Positions 13,579 to 24,100 of a stretch of DNA of 64,000 nt are shown here, piece after piece; within the stretch, counting starts at the first letter, position 1, and the number at the start of each line of letters is the position of its first letter. The notes beneath the pieces were generated by a model. That model did no database searches. It saw nothing but the letters and a program-made list of their open reading frames with translations, and was not told the DNA's origin. The position numbers and the translations under genes are program-made. Origin of the DNA: Taeniopygia guttata (Eukaryota; Chordata; Aves; Passeriformes; Estrildidae); the NCBI RefSeq assembly GCF_048771995.1, contig NC_133024.1:9064001-9128000 (forward strand). The letters are read 5' to 3'.

Positions 13579-14461
13579 GCCATTAGATAATGTATAAAAT
13601 GACTGTTACTATGTATAAACAATACCCCACCAAATAGTTGAATGAGATCTCTAAATGTTGCAAACTTTGATTTTTGTGCAAAAAGATAACAGCACTCTCA
13701 AGATCAGGCTCAAGCCAGAATGATGTTGTGGAATCTAAGTGCACAGTCTACAATTCTGTGAGCATCAATGAACAGCAAAAACCAGTTTAATAAATTCTCA
13801 CCTGCTAAACCAGCAACATGTTAATTAACTGAAGAAAGAAGCATTCTTTTCAGTGTTACACTTCTGATTAAAATTGAACAAAGGAAAAGGTATCAATGAT
13901 AGTTGAAAGAACGGTGTTTTTGTTTTCTTTTTTACTAAACATGTTTTTTTAGAAGATATTTAAAGCTATCAAAAGGCCTATAATACCGATACAAACTATT
14001 TTTTTTTGCCTGTTACCTTCTCCAACTAATACACCCTAACACAAGCTATGAAGAATGAGAGAAGTCTACAGCCTCATGGATGAATAGGACAACTTAACTG
14101 GCTTCTTAAATCTTTGACAGCTAAAATCTTGCAAGGTTTTCCCCCCAACCCCCACCCCGTTTGATAATATAGCTATTGGAAGTTAGCAACAGCTAATACT
14201 TAAAGAACAGCAGGGTGCTTTCAAGACACCCTAAGAAATAAAGCACTACTAACATGTGTCATATGCACATAAATGAGAAGAGTATGAGGCTTGTGCACCG
14301 CTGCCTATTCCATAAGGCATTGGAGATAAGAGTAAGAGAGGCAAACAAACAAGACCTCTCCCATAGTGCTCGAGGAATGTGTGTGTATCCATGCCCAGGA
14401 CGTACCTGAGCAGTGAATTGTGTCCCTTGGTCACTGGGACATACCAATATGTATGTAATGG

Positions 14462-14464
<3 letters not shown>
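13579..14464. other. Non-coding, nothing recognised
   Basis: No exon, RNA gene or repeat family recognised. Short homopolymer T runs are present. Confidence 0.45.

Positions 14465-14512
<48 letters not shown>
14465..14512. repeat. (TA)n microsatellite
   Basis: An uninterrupted alternating TA tract of about 48 bp. It is self-complementary and likely to vary in length between individuals. Open frames that cross it are artefacts of the repeat. Confidence 0.97.
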
Positions 14513-14515
<3 letters not shown>

Positions 14516-14794
14516 CCCTATAATCATCCCAGCCCAGGACGCAGTTGCAGCTTTTTCCAGCAGGTGCCGTGAAACACCCACCGACAGAACGGAGCTCCTC
14601 TTGTTTCCCACAATAATTTTTGTTGTGCTTTCAGTAAAATGCCGAATGATTACACAATAATGGGACAAATGACTGGAAACAGGCGATAAAGATGTGTGTG
14701 TCCCTTCCCTGGCAAACACACCCACTCCTGTACCTGCATACCTCGTCAGGGAGCCAGGGGCAGGAGCCAGGGGAGCAGCCTGAGGCTGGGCCAA

Positions 14795-14979
14795 GGGAGC
14801 TTTAGGCTGGATGTCAGCAAAAGGTGCTTCACACAGAGGCTGGCTGAGCTCTGCAACACCTCACAGCAAAGTGGGCACCACACTAAGGCTGACCAACTTC
14901 AAAAAGTGTCTGGACGATGCTCTCAGGCACAGGGTGTGGCTCTTAGGGACGGTCCTGGGCAAGACAAGGAGTTGGGCGC
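14795..14979 (+). repeat. CR1 LINE 3' region, left part, interrupted by an LTR
   Basis: The sequence from TTTAGGCTGGATGTCAGCAA through CTCAGGCACAGGGTGTGGCT to GACAAGGAGTTGGGCGC is the sense 3' region of an avian CR1. It stops abruptly at the LTR starting at 14980 and resumes at 15695 with the CR1 tail. Confidence 0.85.
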
Positions 14980-15694
14980 TGTCGGAACTTGAAATGTCCC
15001 TCAGACATTTTTGGGTCTTCCTGGCCCAGGTCAGAAGCATTTGAGACCCTGTCAGGCAGCTGGAAACAGCTGTGATTTTTGATTGGAGCCATGGAGCGAT
15101 TTACCAACCTTGCAGGAAGAACAAGAAGTCACAAAAGTTTAGATATTATAGTAGAAGCAGTCACAAAGTAAAGGGAAGAATTTTTGAGTGCTGTACAGGG
15201 GGGTTTTAAGTCTTGTACGGGGGGGGGGGGTTTGGTTTTGTACATGGGGGTCAGAAGTTTAAGATGGAGGAATTTGGGCCTGCCCTGTCCTCCCTCTTTC
15301 TTCTTCCTTACCTCCATGTTCTTGGTGATGTTGGCACTCACAGATTGGTTTAGAGTAGAAAAGCACCATTTAATATAGGTAATAGGCATTGGGGAAAAAC
15401 TGTAACCATGTAACACGTAATGTACCATATAAAAGACAGCAGCAGCCCTGGGCAGGGGAGAGAAGAAGCAGTCGGGAGTCAGAGAGGATGTCAGGGTGTG
15501 TGTGTGCCTCTGCCTGAGCTGTGAGCAAACCACAGCAGCCAGAGAAGAAAATCTTTTGGAGAACTTGCAATAAACTACTTTGAGACTGGACAACAGAACA
15601 CTACTGAGCCTTTCTTTGGAAGCTCGGGTTGGAGGAGAGACTTTTCCACCACACGGAGCCACCCCTGACCTAGAGGGGAGCTCCGGCAGGGCGC
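14974..15694 (+). mobile_element. Solo LTR, 709 bp, nested in CR1, with 6-bp target duplication
   Basis: The LTR runs 14980-15688 from TGTCGGAACTTG to GCTCCGGCA. Its ends form a near-perfect inverted repeat (TGTCGG and CCGGCA). The perfect direct repeat GGGCGC flanks it at 14974-14979 and 15689-15694, and joining the flanks restores a continuous CR1 3' end. A TATAAAA box (15428-15434) and an AATAAA signal (15569-15574) mark U3/R/U5 in the + orientation. The 6-bp duplication points to an ERVK-type element. It resembles LTRs I recall from zebra-finch-like songbirds, but I cannot name the family. No coding capacity remains. Confidence 0.9.
15198..15250 (+). other. G-run cluster in LTR U3 (possible G-quadruplex)
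   Basis: Three runs of G (15198-15203, twelve at 15219-15230, and 15246-15250) each follow the pentamer TGTAC within 53 bp. The spacing and run length could allow a G-quadruplex. The repetition of TGTAC plus G-run suggests a triplicated short motif in the LTR upstream region. Function is not known. Confidence 0.55.
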
Positions 15695-15740
15695 CATGGT
15701 CCTGATGGGTCCCTTTCAATTCAGCCTATTCTGTGGTTCT
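15695..15740 (+). repeat. CR1 LINE 3' tail, right part after the LTR
   Basis: CCTGATGGGTCCCTTTCAAT followed by TATTCTGTGGTTCTG is the terminal part of a CR1 3' end. It directly continues the CR1 segment that stops at 14979. Confidence 0.85.
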
Positions 15741-15907
15741 GCAGATATTGTATGCATAACACATTTCAAAATAGTATGAATCCTGAGCATTCCTTTTTTT
15801 GATAAAGTTCAGAGATCTGAAAATTTCTCTCACATGAAAATAGAAAAAACCAAATGTGAAAAATGCATATTTTATGATTGGCTTTTTGCAAATGTTACAA
15901 TGAATGT

Positions 15908-16304
15908 TGTGGCAAGCACATTCCTCTTCCTCTCAGGATTTTTCATAGAGGTGCACAGAGAGAAATGAAAGAGAAAACAATTTCTATTTCTGCTTATTGT
16001 TTTTCCTATGTGGAATGTGTTTGGAGAATTTTTTACCTGGAGTGAGTGCTTGATTGGATTCTGGTGAGGATTGTTTGAGCCTGATGGCCAATCCAACCCA
16101 CCCATGTCTGTCTGGACTCTGGAGAGAGGGTCACAAGTTGTGGGAGAGTTAGAGTCAGAGAAAGTAGTATGTAGTTTTAGTATCCTCCTTTTATATAATA
16201 TATTAGTGTATTTTAACATAGTTATAATAAAAAAGTCATTCAACCTTTTGAATTGAGTCAGACATTGTCATTTCTTCCCATTGGGTTCGCCTGCATTTAC
16301 AATA
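15908..16304 (+). mobile_element. Solo LTR, dispersed family copy A
   Basis: This segment starts TGTGGCAAGCACATTCC and ends CTGCATTTACAATA. It is closely matched along its whole length by 49127-49517. It has a TATA-rich stretch near 16190 (TTTTATATAATATA) and an AATAAA signal at 16226-16231, as expected for an LTR. The flanks AATGT (15903-15907) and AATAT (16305-16309) could be a 5-bp target duplication with one mismatch. Both copies end in ACAATA rather than a clean CA, so the exact 3' boundary is uncertain by 3 bp. No internal genes remain. Confidence 0.75.
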
Positions 16305-19300
16305 AATATTATATGTGTAATGTTAGAAAGTTATGCTGTATTAATTCTCTTACATAATGTGTTAAATGTAGTTTTAGGTACAACATAATATTAAAATAGA
16401 AAGTCTGCAATATAGGATTTGTTACAAGCTCAAGCAGGAAGATGAGATAATCAAGAAACTCTTCATACAGAGATGTCAGCGAAGGGGGGCCATAAAAAGT
16501 TACAGCCTCCTTATCAGAAAAGACAAACATTCTTCCACCTTCTCTCCATCTTTGTGGAACCAACAGGATTAAGGAGGATAAGTTGACAAAAACCAGAAAA
16601 GTTCTTAATTTGCAGGGAATTTATGCATCATGTATGAATATATGAATATGCGACAGGCTATTGCTTTTAAGGTTATTCCTTTGTTCACAAGGTATGCTTT
16701 TCATGACTTAGTGTCTGAGAGCATCTGGACATCCGTAATTCTTTGCTTTTTATTGTCTTGTAATTGTCCTTAACCTAAACTTTATTACTCTAATTGTGTT
16801 ACTATTTTTATAACCATTTTATTATTATTATTAAACTTTTAAATTTTTAAAAACCAAGTGATTGGCATTTTTCACACCAAACAACCCAAAAAACCACCGA
16901 AACCCACAACAAACAAACAAACAAAAACCCCCAAAACAAGCAACCAAAGAACAACAAAAAATTAATCCAGTTATCTAGCATCAGCATGCCTTTTGCTTGA
17001 CTTCCTGTGGTTCTGGCCACACTCTCTTCATCTCCTTTTGCTATTTTTGGTACTCCGTGTGTCACTGTCACAACTCTGCCATTTTCTCATTCTTTCAGAG
17101 GGTTTTCCTCCACCTGCTGCCCTTCACATTCACTTGAATGTGGCAGGGTCAGTTCAGGAGAGCTCTCTGCAACCTTAACATTTGCACCTTGATTCTGGTA
17201 AGGACAAAACTATACATTTGAAGGCACTGGTGGAGGCATCTGCTGGTAAGGAAATTGTTGACCTGATGGATTCTTTACCGTATGCTGTCATGCTAAAAAA
17301 TGTTACTTCTAGAGAAATAGAAACTTGAGTTGTTAACACTGTGAAATTTCTGAAGAGTTTAATTTTGCATGCATTATGGTTTTAAAAAATAAGAGATTGA
17401 GAAACTCTAAAATAGCACAGAATGTTTGAAAATAAAACTGATCTACTTTATTCCTACATCTAGTATAGCTGGAGAAAGAAATAGGTCAGAAAGGAGTGAT
17501 GTGTGAGGGCTGTGCTGGAGACAGGGAGGGGGACAGAGCAAAGAGTGGCACAGTGGGCACAGGTCCAGCTGGGGGTTGTGTTGAGGTGGTTGCGTGACAC
17601 TTTGATGTTTTAAGGCACTTAATTCAGTTTTTCTTTTGCGGGTTTCCCCTGCTGACAGGAAGAAGGGTTTGATGTTGGCAAGCCTCTCAGTGGAAGCATG
17701 CACGGAATAGGAACAAGGCCCTGGCAAGAACTGTGTGTACAGCAGGGTATTTCCTTCTCTGAGTGAAACTGCAAGTGAACAGTGAATAACTACTGGGAAA
17801 CCACGTAATTATGTGAAAATAGAGCTAAGAAACACCACTCTCCAAATGCTGCCCTCATCAGCATGGTAAAGCATTGGAATAGTTACTGACAAAACACACA
17901 TATACAATATTGGATGTTGTTCACCTCTCAATAAAGATTATTGGAGTATGATTGCTATCTTTAGCACTCAAGTTACACCTGCCTTATAACCCACAGCTGC
18001 CTGGTTGCTACAAACACATTTCAATCATGTACACATATTCAGCATTCCAAGTATAATTTTTAAGTGCTATTTTACAAAGGAGCGCATTTTCACAAATCAT
18101 CCTGATGACAGCAATGTGAAAAATAATCATTAAAGAATTTATTTTTCAGAGCATAAATGGTGTGCATTGCCTCAGTGCCCATATTTTCTAGTAGAGGATT
18201 AGTTGCCAACTTGTCAAGCCTGTTTAAGAAGGGATTATCAATTTACAGGGATTGCAAGCATCAGTGTAGAAGACAGTAAGTCTTAAATTTCCTCCAACAA
18301 GTCAGTTTTTTGTTTGCAATCTTTAGACAACTTGTTTTCATAATTAAACATACTGCATTGCAAAAGCCTGGTAGGATTTCCTCTTGCCTGGAAGGGAGCA
18401 GTGCTTTTAAGCATAGTGGTTAGAAAAGAATTTTTCTGCAGAAGTGGCTTGAGAGGTAAGATAAATGAGAGTTGTTCTGAGAATGGGATTTCCCAACACT
18501 GTGGAATCCCTGGGGGCAGAGAGGAGATTAGAAGGGGAAATACCATTTGCATGTGACCACAGATCAGCCTATCAAGGCTTGTGTAAGAATTCGATCTTAA
18601 TCTTGAGAAAACACACCGAAATGTTTTTTGATGCTATTTTATCCAAACTTCTGGGGATAAATTCAAGTGTAATAGTGCCATTCTTTTATTGATAAACCAT
18701 AGCAATCTTGTACTGTAGTAAAATTAAATTTTTATATCTTTTTTTCAGCTTGAATACTTAGCCAGCAGTCTGTGGGGTGCCCTAATATTATCAGGGTTTA
18801 TTCAGCAGGTAGTGACTCTGACAGTCCTGAGCACTTTGGGAGTCAGTCAAAGTCCTCAAGAGGCAATGCCAGCATCTTCCACTGGTTTGCATAAGGCACT
18901 TTTGAAGCAGATAACTCTGAATTTTGGTGTGAGCAGGAGTGCATCCTTGTGGGAAAAGCGCAAGGCATAATGAGTGGGCATAACAACGATGCAGCAAATT
19001 GGGGTGGGAAACAGCTGGACTTTGGAGTTTGTGAGAGTGTACCTGAAACTCAGAGTCACCATGAAGGATTTACCTGACAGAGAGCTGTCAGCAGAACCTA
19101 CAGTATAACCAGTAACAGGAGTTTAGAATTCTGAATTTCTCAGGAGCCCAAGTGCCACTGTTGGAGAGCACAGTTCCCTTGTCACATGACAGAGACGTGA
19201 GTTCAGTTCAGCATTTTGATTAATACCACAAAACTTTCTGGGCATTGATTTGGTAAGGTAGTCCTTTCCCAGCACTGGTTTCAGGGGACTTTGAAACTAT

Positions 19301-20440
19301 TTCATAAGGGGTTATATCAGCAAGACTGCTTATTTCAGTCTTCAATTCATGAGAAACTTAAAATGTCTTCTCTTTTCCCTGTTCCTGTGTTTAAGAAAAA
19401 ATGTTACCTGTTTATTCACAGCTACTGGCATTAGGTACATGTAAAGGTACATATGTAAGATTTCCTTCTAAGATCAGGTGATTGGCTCTTGTAAAAGCCT
19501 AGTAAATGTTTTACTGGGGCTGTTAGCAGTTTGGTTTTAGTGGTGTTGATCTCTCCATGCATTAACTTCTTTATGAATGGGTACTGTATACAGAGTGCGT
19601 GCTGAGGCTCCCTTACTGGAGGTTTCTTGGGTGCACTAAGCTTTTGTTGTAACAATAATCTAGATTAAAAAGTAGGAAGGGGAAAGAGCCAGACTGGCAC
19701 TCTGCCGTTACTTGTTCTAAGCAATATGTGATGTCAATAAAGCTGGACTTTTATAGTAGTGGTTGGGCAAAATGTCAAAGATTTGACATGACAGGGAAGT
19801 GCAAAGGAATTCAAGAGCTGCCATAGTGAACTTTACTCCAAACAAAGTGACATGTTTGAGAAATGGAAGCAAAAAATTAATTAAAGATCATTTATTGAGC
19901 TGATTTTCATACCAGCAGACATACTGCATTTTTGCTCCTTGTTATTGTATTCAAAGTGAAAAAGAGACCTTTGATGACACTTCCTAAAGGCTGTCTGCTG
20001 CAAAAACTTGTGCAGCACAGCTTTGATGAGCTGCTCAGATTCATAAAGCTGAAGAAACCTATCACCAAAAATTAAGTAATGAAATACATTAACACACACT
20101 GACACACACCCCTAACAGTAGTGGAAGGAAACAAAGGAAACCTAGACCTATGTTTAGGAGAACTGTAAAGGATACTCTCTGCAAGAAACATTCCTAAGGT
20201 GCATTTGCATTATATTTGAATGGTTATGGTATGATTTTCTTTCTCCTGCACTGGAAATAATTGGGACACAGATGTAGGCAAACTGAGCATCCTCGCTTCA
20301 CACATGAATAATGCAGGGCTTATCTGCCTCTTTGCCTCACCACAAACTTTAAAAACCTGTAGTCTGCACTCCTGTATTTACCCGGTGAAGTGATTTGTAA
20401 ATAAATGAGCTTCATAAAAATAAATATCCATTCATTTGTT
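16305..20440. other. ABCC13-LIPI intergenic stretch
   Basis: Non-coding. It includes an A/C-rich low-complexity tract at 16880-16967. The human map would place RBM11 here on the - strand. I saw no RNA-recognition-motif exon (no RNP1-like SFGFV block) on either strand, but a divergent or short exon could escape reading by eye. Confidence 0.45.
16880..16967. repeat. A/C-rich low-complexity tract
   Basis: Runs of A broken by C, including (CAAA)n, with almost no G or T. Similar in character to the longer tract at 54751-54979. Confidence 0.8.
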
Positions 20441-20446
20441 TTGCAG

Positions 20447-20503
20447 CTGGGATACAGAGGGAATGAGTTTAAAAAACACACAGCAAATCAATATCTGGGT
20501 GAG
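20447..20503 (+). other. Exon-like 57-nt open segment, unassigned
   Basis: A good acceptor (TTTTGCAG, AG at 20445-20446) and donor (GAG|GTATGT, GT from 20504) bracket 19 open codons reading LGYRGNEFKKHTANQYLGE. I do not recognise it. It lies 0.6 kb upstream of the LIPI start codon on the same strand and could be an alternative upstream LIPI exon or chance. Confidence 0.15.
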
Positions 20504-20992
20504 GTATGTGGGACTCTAAGCTCCATCTCCCTTCCAGAGAGGCTTTTACAGACCCTCTCAGAACTTAGATTAGAGAATGAATCCTTGGAAAAGCTCAGAT
20601 GATAATTTTATGGGAAAAATGATCTCTGGATACACAATTCTCAGAAGTATTTTCGGGTTTTTATAGAAAGATCCTTCTGTCAGCAGAATGACTCTTTATT
20701 CTAAGCTCCTTTTGCCTGTCTCAGTGCCCCTAACTTCAGTTCAGTTAAACACTTAAAAACCCCCACACTGTGGGTCTTTAATGGCATGCACCACTACTTA
20801 CCCCACTTCCTAAACTCCACATACAGGAGCTGCCAGTAATATATGACATCACTTGCTTACGTGTAAATCTGCTGATAGACAGAGAGGGAAATAGATTAAA
20901 ATTCAGTCCCAGCCCTCAAAGCCCAGTAACCACCCTATCTACTGAAGTCACTCAATAGGAGGAGTCATAAATTGCAGAAGCTTAACTACAGC

Positions 20993-20999
20993 TTTATAT
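20993..20999 (+). promoter_or_regulatory. Possible LIPI TATA-like element
   Basis: TTTATAT lies about 120 bp upstream of the LIPI ATG. Spacing would give a short 5'UTR. The assignment rests only on position and composition. Confidence 0.2.
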
Positions 21000-21120
21000 T
21001 CTGTTTCCTACTCACTCACTTCATTGGTGTCATTCAGTTGTGATAGACATCTAGCATAAGGAAACACTCAGTTTGCCACTTGTCTGTGGATATTACACAT
21101 CACTTTTTCTCCACTTCCAC

Positions 21121-21169
21121 ATGCTGAAATTGTGTTTCTTCCTCTGTTTGATATACTGGGTGAAATCAG
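21121..21169 (+). CDS. LIPI: LIPI exon 1: signal peptide
   Basis: Encodes [16 protein letters not shown] plus the first base of codon 17. A hydrophobic core follows one lysine, as in a secretory signal. The donor is GTAAGA at 21170. This ATG is chosen because it gives a signal peptide and joins in phase to exon 2. Confidence 0.85.
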
Positions 21170-24100
21170 GTAAGAACCATTAGCTTACTTGTGATGTGGA
21201 ATCTTTGCTTTAATCAAACATTAAAAAAAATGAATATTCCTTCATTTATATTGGCCAAAAGATTAAGATAAAATCTTATTAATTAAGCTTAATGGAGCAG
21301 ATGGTTAGTAAAAAGAATTCAATAACTTTGAAACTGAGACATAAGTTTGTGTTTTAAAGTAAATAGAACCAGGCCTGATACTTTATCTCTGGCTGTACTT
21401 TGCCCAGAGACCTGCTCAGGTATGTGCACTTTGTACAAAGTAGACGTAATCATGAAATAGTCTTAATATACTCATGTGATTTTATTGGTTGGTGCTGATG
21501 TGATAGGTGCTTAGATTTTCAAGTTATGTGTTACGTTTTTAAATAGTAAAATTTAGTTACAAAAAAGACTGTGCGCTTAAGATTTTCACCTTTTCAATCA
21601 CAAAAGATAATTAAAATGCTTACAAATGTGCACAAGAAAGTTGCAATTACTCATTAACTTGTTTAAAATGCATGTGTAACAGCCCAACGCCCACGTGTAT
21701 GTTTTGATTGCACAGAAAAGAGTGAGTATTCCAACAAGAGAGTGCAAAGGGCAGCTGGGTATTGCTTCCAGTGTTCAATGAGAAACAGGAGTTTGAAAAA
21801 CTTCCCCCTATGACTCCTCGCTAAACAATTCAAAGTATTAAATCCGTAAACCTATTTGTATTACTTACCTAATTCCACAGTAAAAACATCATTTCGGTTT
21901 TATTCGCTATTTACTTTTGAAAGAATAACTTCTGTCATTTCACACCCAAGAGTAAACAAGTTGCTTCTCTTTGACATTTGCCAGTTAGTAAATAGGTCTG
22001 GCAGTTAAAATAATTTCCTTGTGATAGATTCTCACTGCCATGGAACAGACTATATCTGGTTTATCTCACTGTCATTCCACTCGTTTTAGAAGAAGTAATT
22101 TTTATTTCTACCAATCAAATGATTAAAAAAAATCAAAATACTTAAAGGGATACAGAGCAATATCTTAGCATGAATCTTTTATATTTTAGATATGAATAAG
22201 TGAGTTTTAAGGATCAGTGATTAAACTTGGATTTAAAGACTACATCACGCAAAATGAGAGTTTCATGTTGTACCTTTGAAACTATAATCAAGTGACTGGT
22301 TTATATATTCACTTTGTAGATGAAGTTAGTGTAATGTAATTTATATTCTAGTTTAATCATAATATACAAATATTTGAAACCAGAAATCAAATAAAACACA
22401 TATTATTAACATCTCAGGATCATGTCACATGCATGGCATTTTACGAGGTTCTTGATTTTTTTTTTTATAAAATGCAAGTCCACTTCAACTGAGCATTCTC
22501 AGTTTCAGAACTTCTTGGATAAGTGCAAGCGATGAAGTGAGTTGCCTTCCTGTATCACTTGTTAGTTAATAGTCTCTCTAGTAATCTCAGTTAAAGTTAC
22601 TTATATTATTGCGTATCTAAATGGGGAAAGCAATGATATTTATTTTTCAATATAATTCAGTCTTTTTCTCCATGTAATAATTGTAGTTACTGTAATAACA
22701 TGATGATAGGCATGAAACTTTTGTCTGGTTGGTTTGCAGCAGGGAGTTTCGGGTTATTTTTAACACTGTGTAACTTCAAGCCTGCTCTTGTTTGGACTAT
22801 ATCCATTAATTTTCTTGTGATGTCCAGCCTAGAGGTGTCCAATCTAGTCCTTGTAGATACATGATTTGGCATTAGAGGTGATTGGTCTAGTTCAGTAAAT
22901 TAGTGAATTAATGTCTGTAGTGCCTTTACTAAATCTTTACTGTACCTTGAATGCCATAATTCACATTGTTCAGCTTTGCTTAGACCTGACCTGTAGTATT
23001 GAATACATATTTCAGACACCTTGTAAGACACCCTTTTGCAGCTTTAAGACTTGCTGTCCATCTCAGGTATGGTGGATTTTGTTCTGCCTGCGAGCTGTTC
23101 TCTGAGAAGAGGAGAAGGGCTGGAACTGCTTCTCTTATGACTCAAAAAATCTGAGACATTCAGGTTATTTTTAATATTATTTTTAAAGAACTAAGAAGAC
23201 ACTTTCTTTTCTCACTTTTGCTTTCTTAAAAGTGACTTGTTTTGCAAAGATTTTAACGATGGAAGAGTTGAAAAGGTGCCATTAAGCACCAGCGAGACAA
23301 AAGTCTTGTGTCAAGTAATGTAACCCACTAGAAGTCAAGACATGTGCCAAAAACCTTGGCCAAAAACCAGCTAACATCATAGCAAAGGTGAAGAGGCCAT
23401 TGCAGAAGAACTGTGACAGGTGTTGGTGTTCTGCCCAGAGTCAAGTGGTTTATCTATACAATGTGACCTCAGCAGCCAAAAGATATCTTTAAAGTGTGAA
23501 CTTTGGATGTTGATAACTAGACAGGGGAGAAATTTAGGTTTTTTAGACTCTTGAAAATCTTCATCCTCTTGTTGACCAGCTTAACTTGGTACACTCTGTC
23601 TAAGTAGAGACAGAAATGCTAAAGCCTACTCTTTGTCATGTGCCATTATGTACACTGACCTTAATTTTTATTTTTTTAAACTCAGAGCAAGATTCTTTGT
23701 TTCTGCCTTTATATCTTGGTAATGGTGCCATTATGGTGATCCAAAGCTAGGAAAGGGTTCTGGATCATTCCTGTTTTGTCAGGTAGCTATTTCTTATTGC
23801 TAGATCAAACAAATAAGGTCTAAGGATTGGCAGCACAGCCACCCTGGCCCATAGAGGAAGACACAACCACAAAAGCCTTCCTGTTTATACAGCACACACT
23901 TCTTGTGAAAAAATTCTGAGAACTTGCTTTTGATAGTGAAGTAAAGGATCTTATCAACACTGGCTAATAATTAGTACTTAGAAGGAGAAAATACACTTTT
24001 CAGGAAAAATAGGTTAATTTTACATTTGAAGGGCTCAGAGGAGCATGGTGGTATCTGCAGAGTCATTTGTGGTTCCTTGTGCAGTGCATGTTTTGACACC

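Noticed and set aside
14249..14794. Long open frames crossing the TA repeat
   Set aside because: They encode only alternating Tyr/Ile over the microsatellite and have no other coding features.
17443..17727. Open - strand frame as a possible RBM11 exon
   Set aside because: No RNA-recognition-motif residues. It is proline/serine-rich without a family signature.
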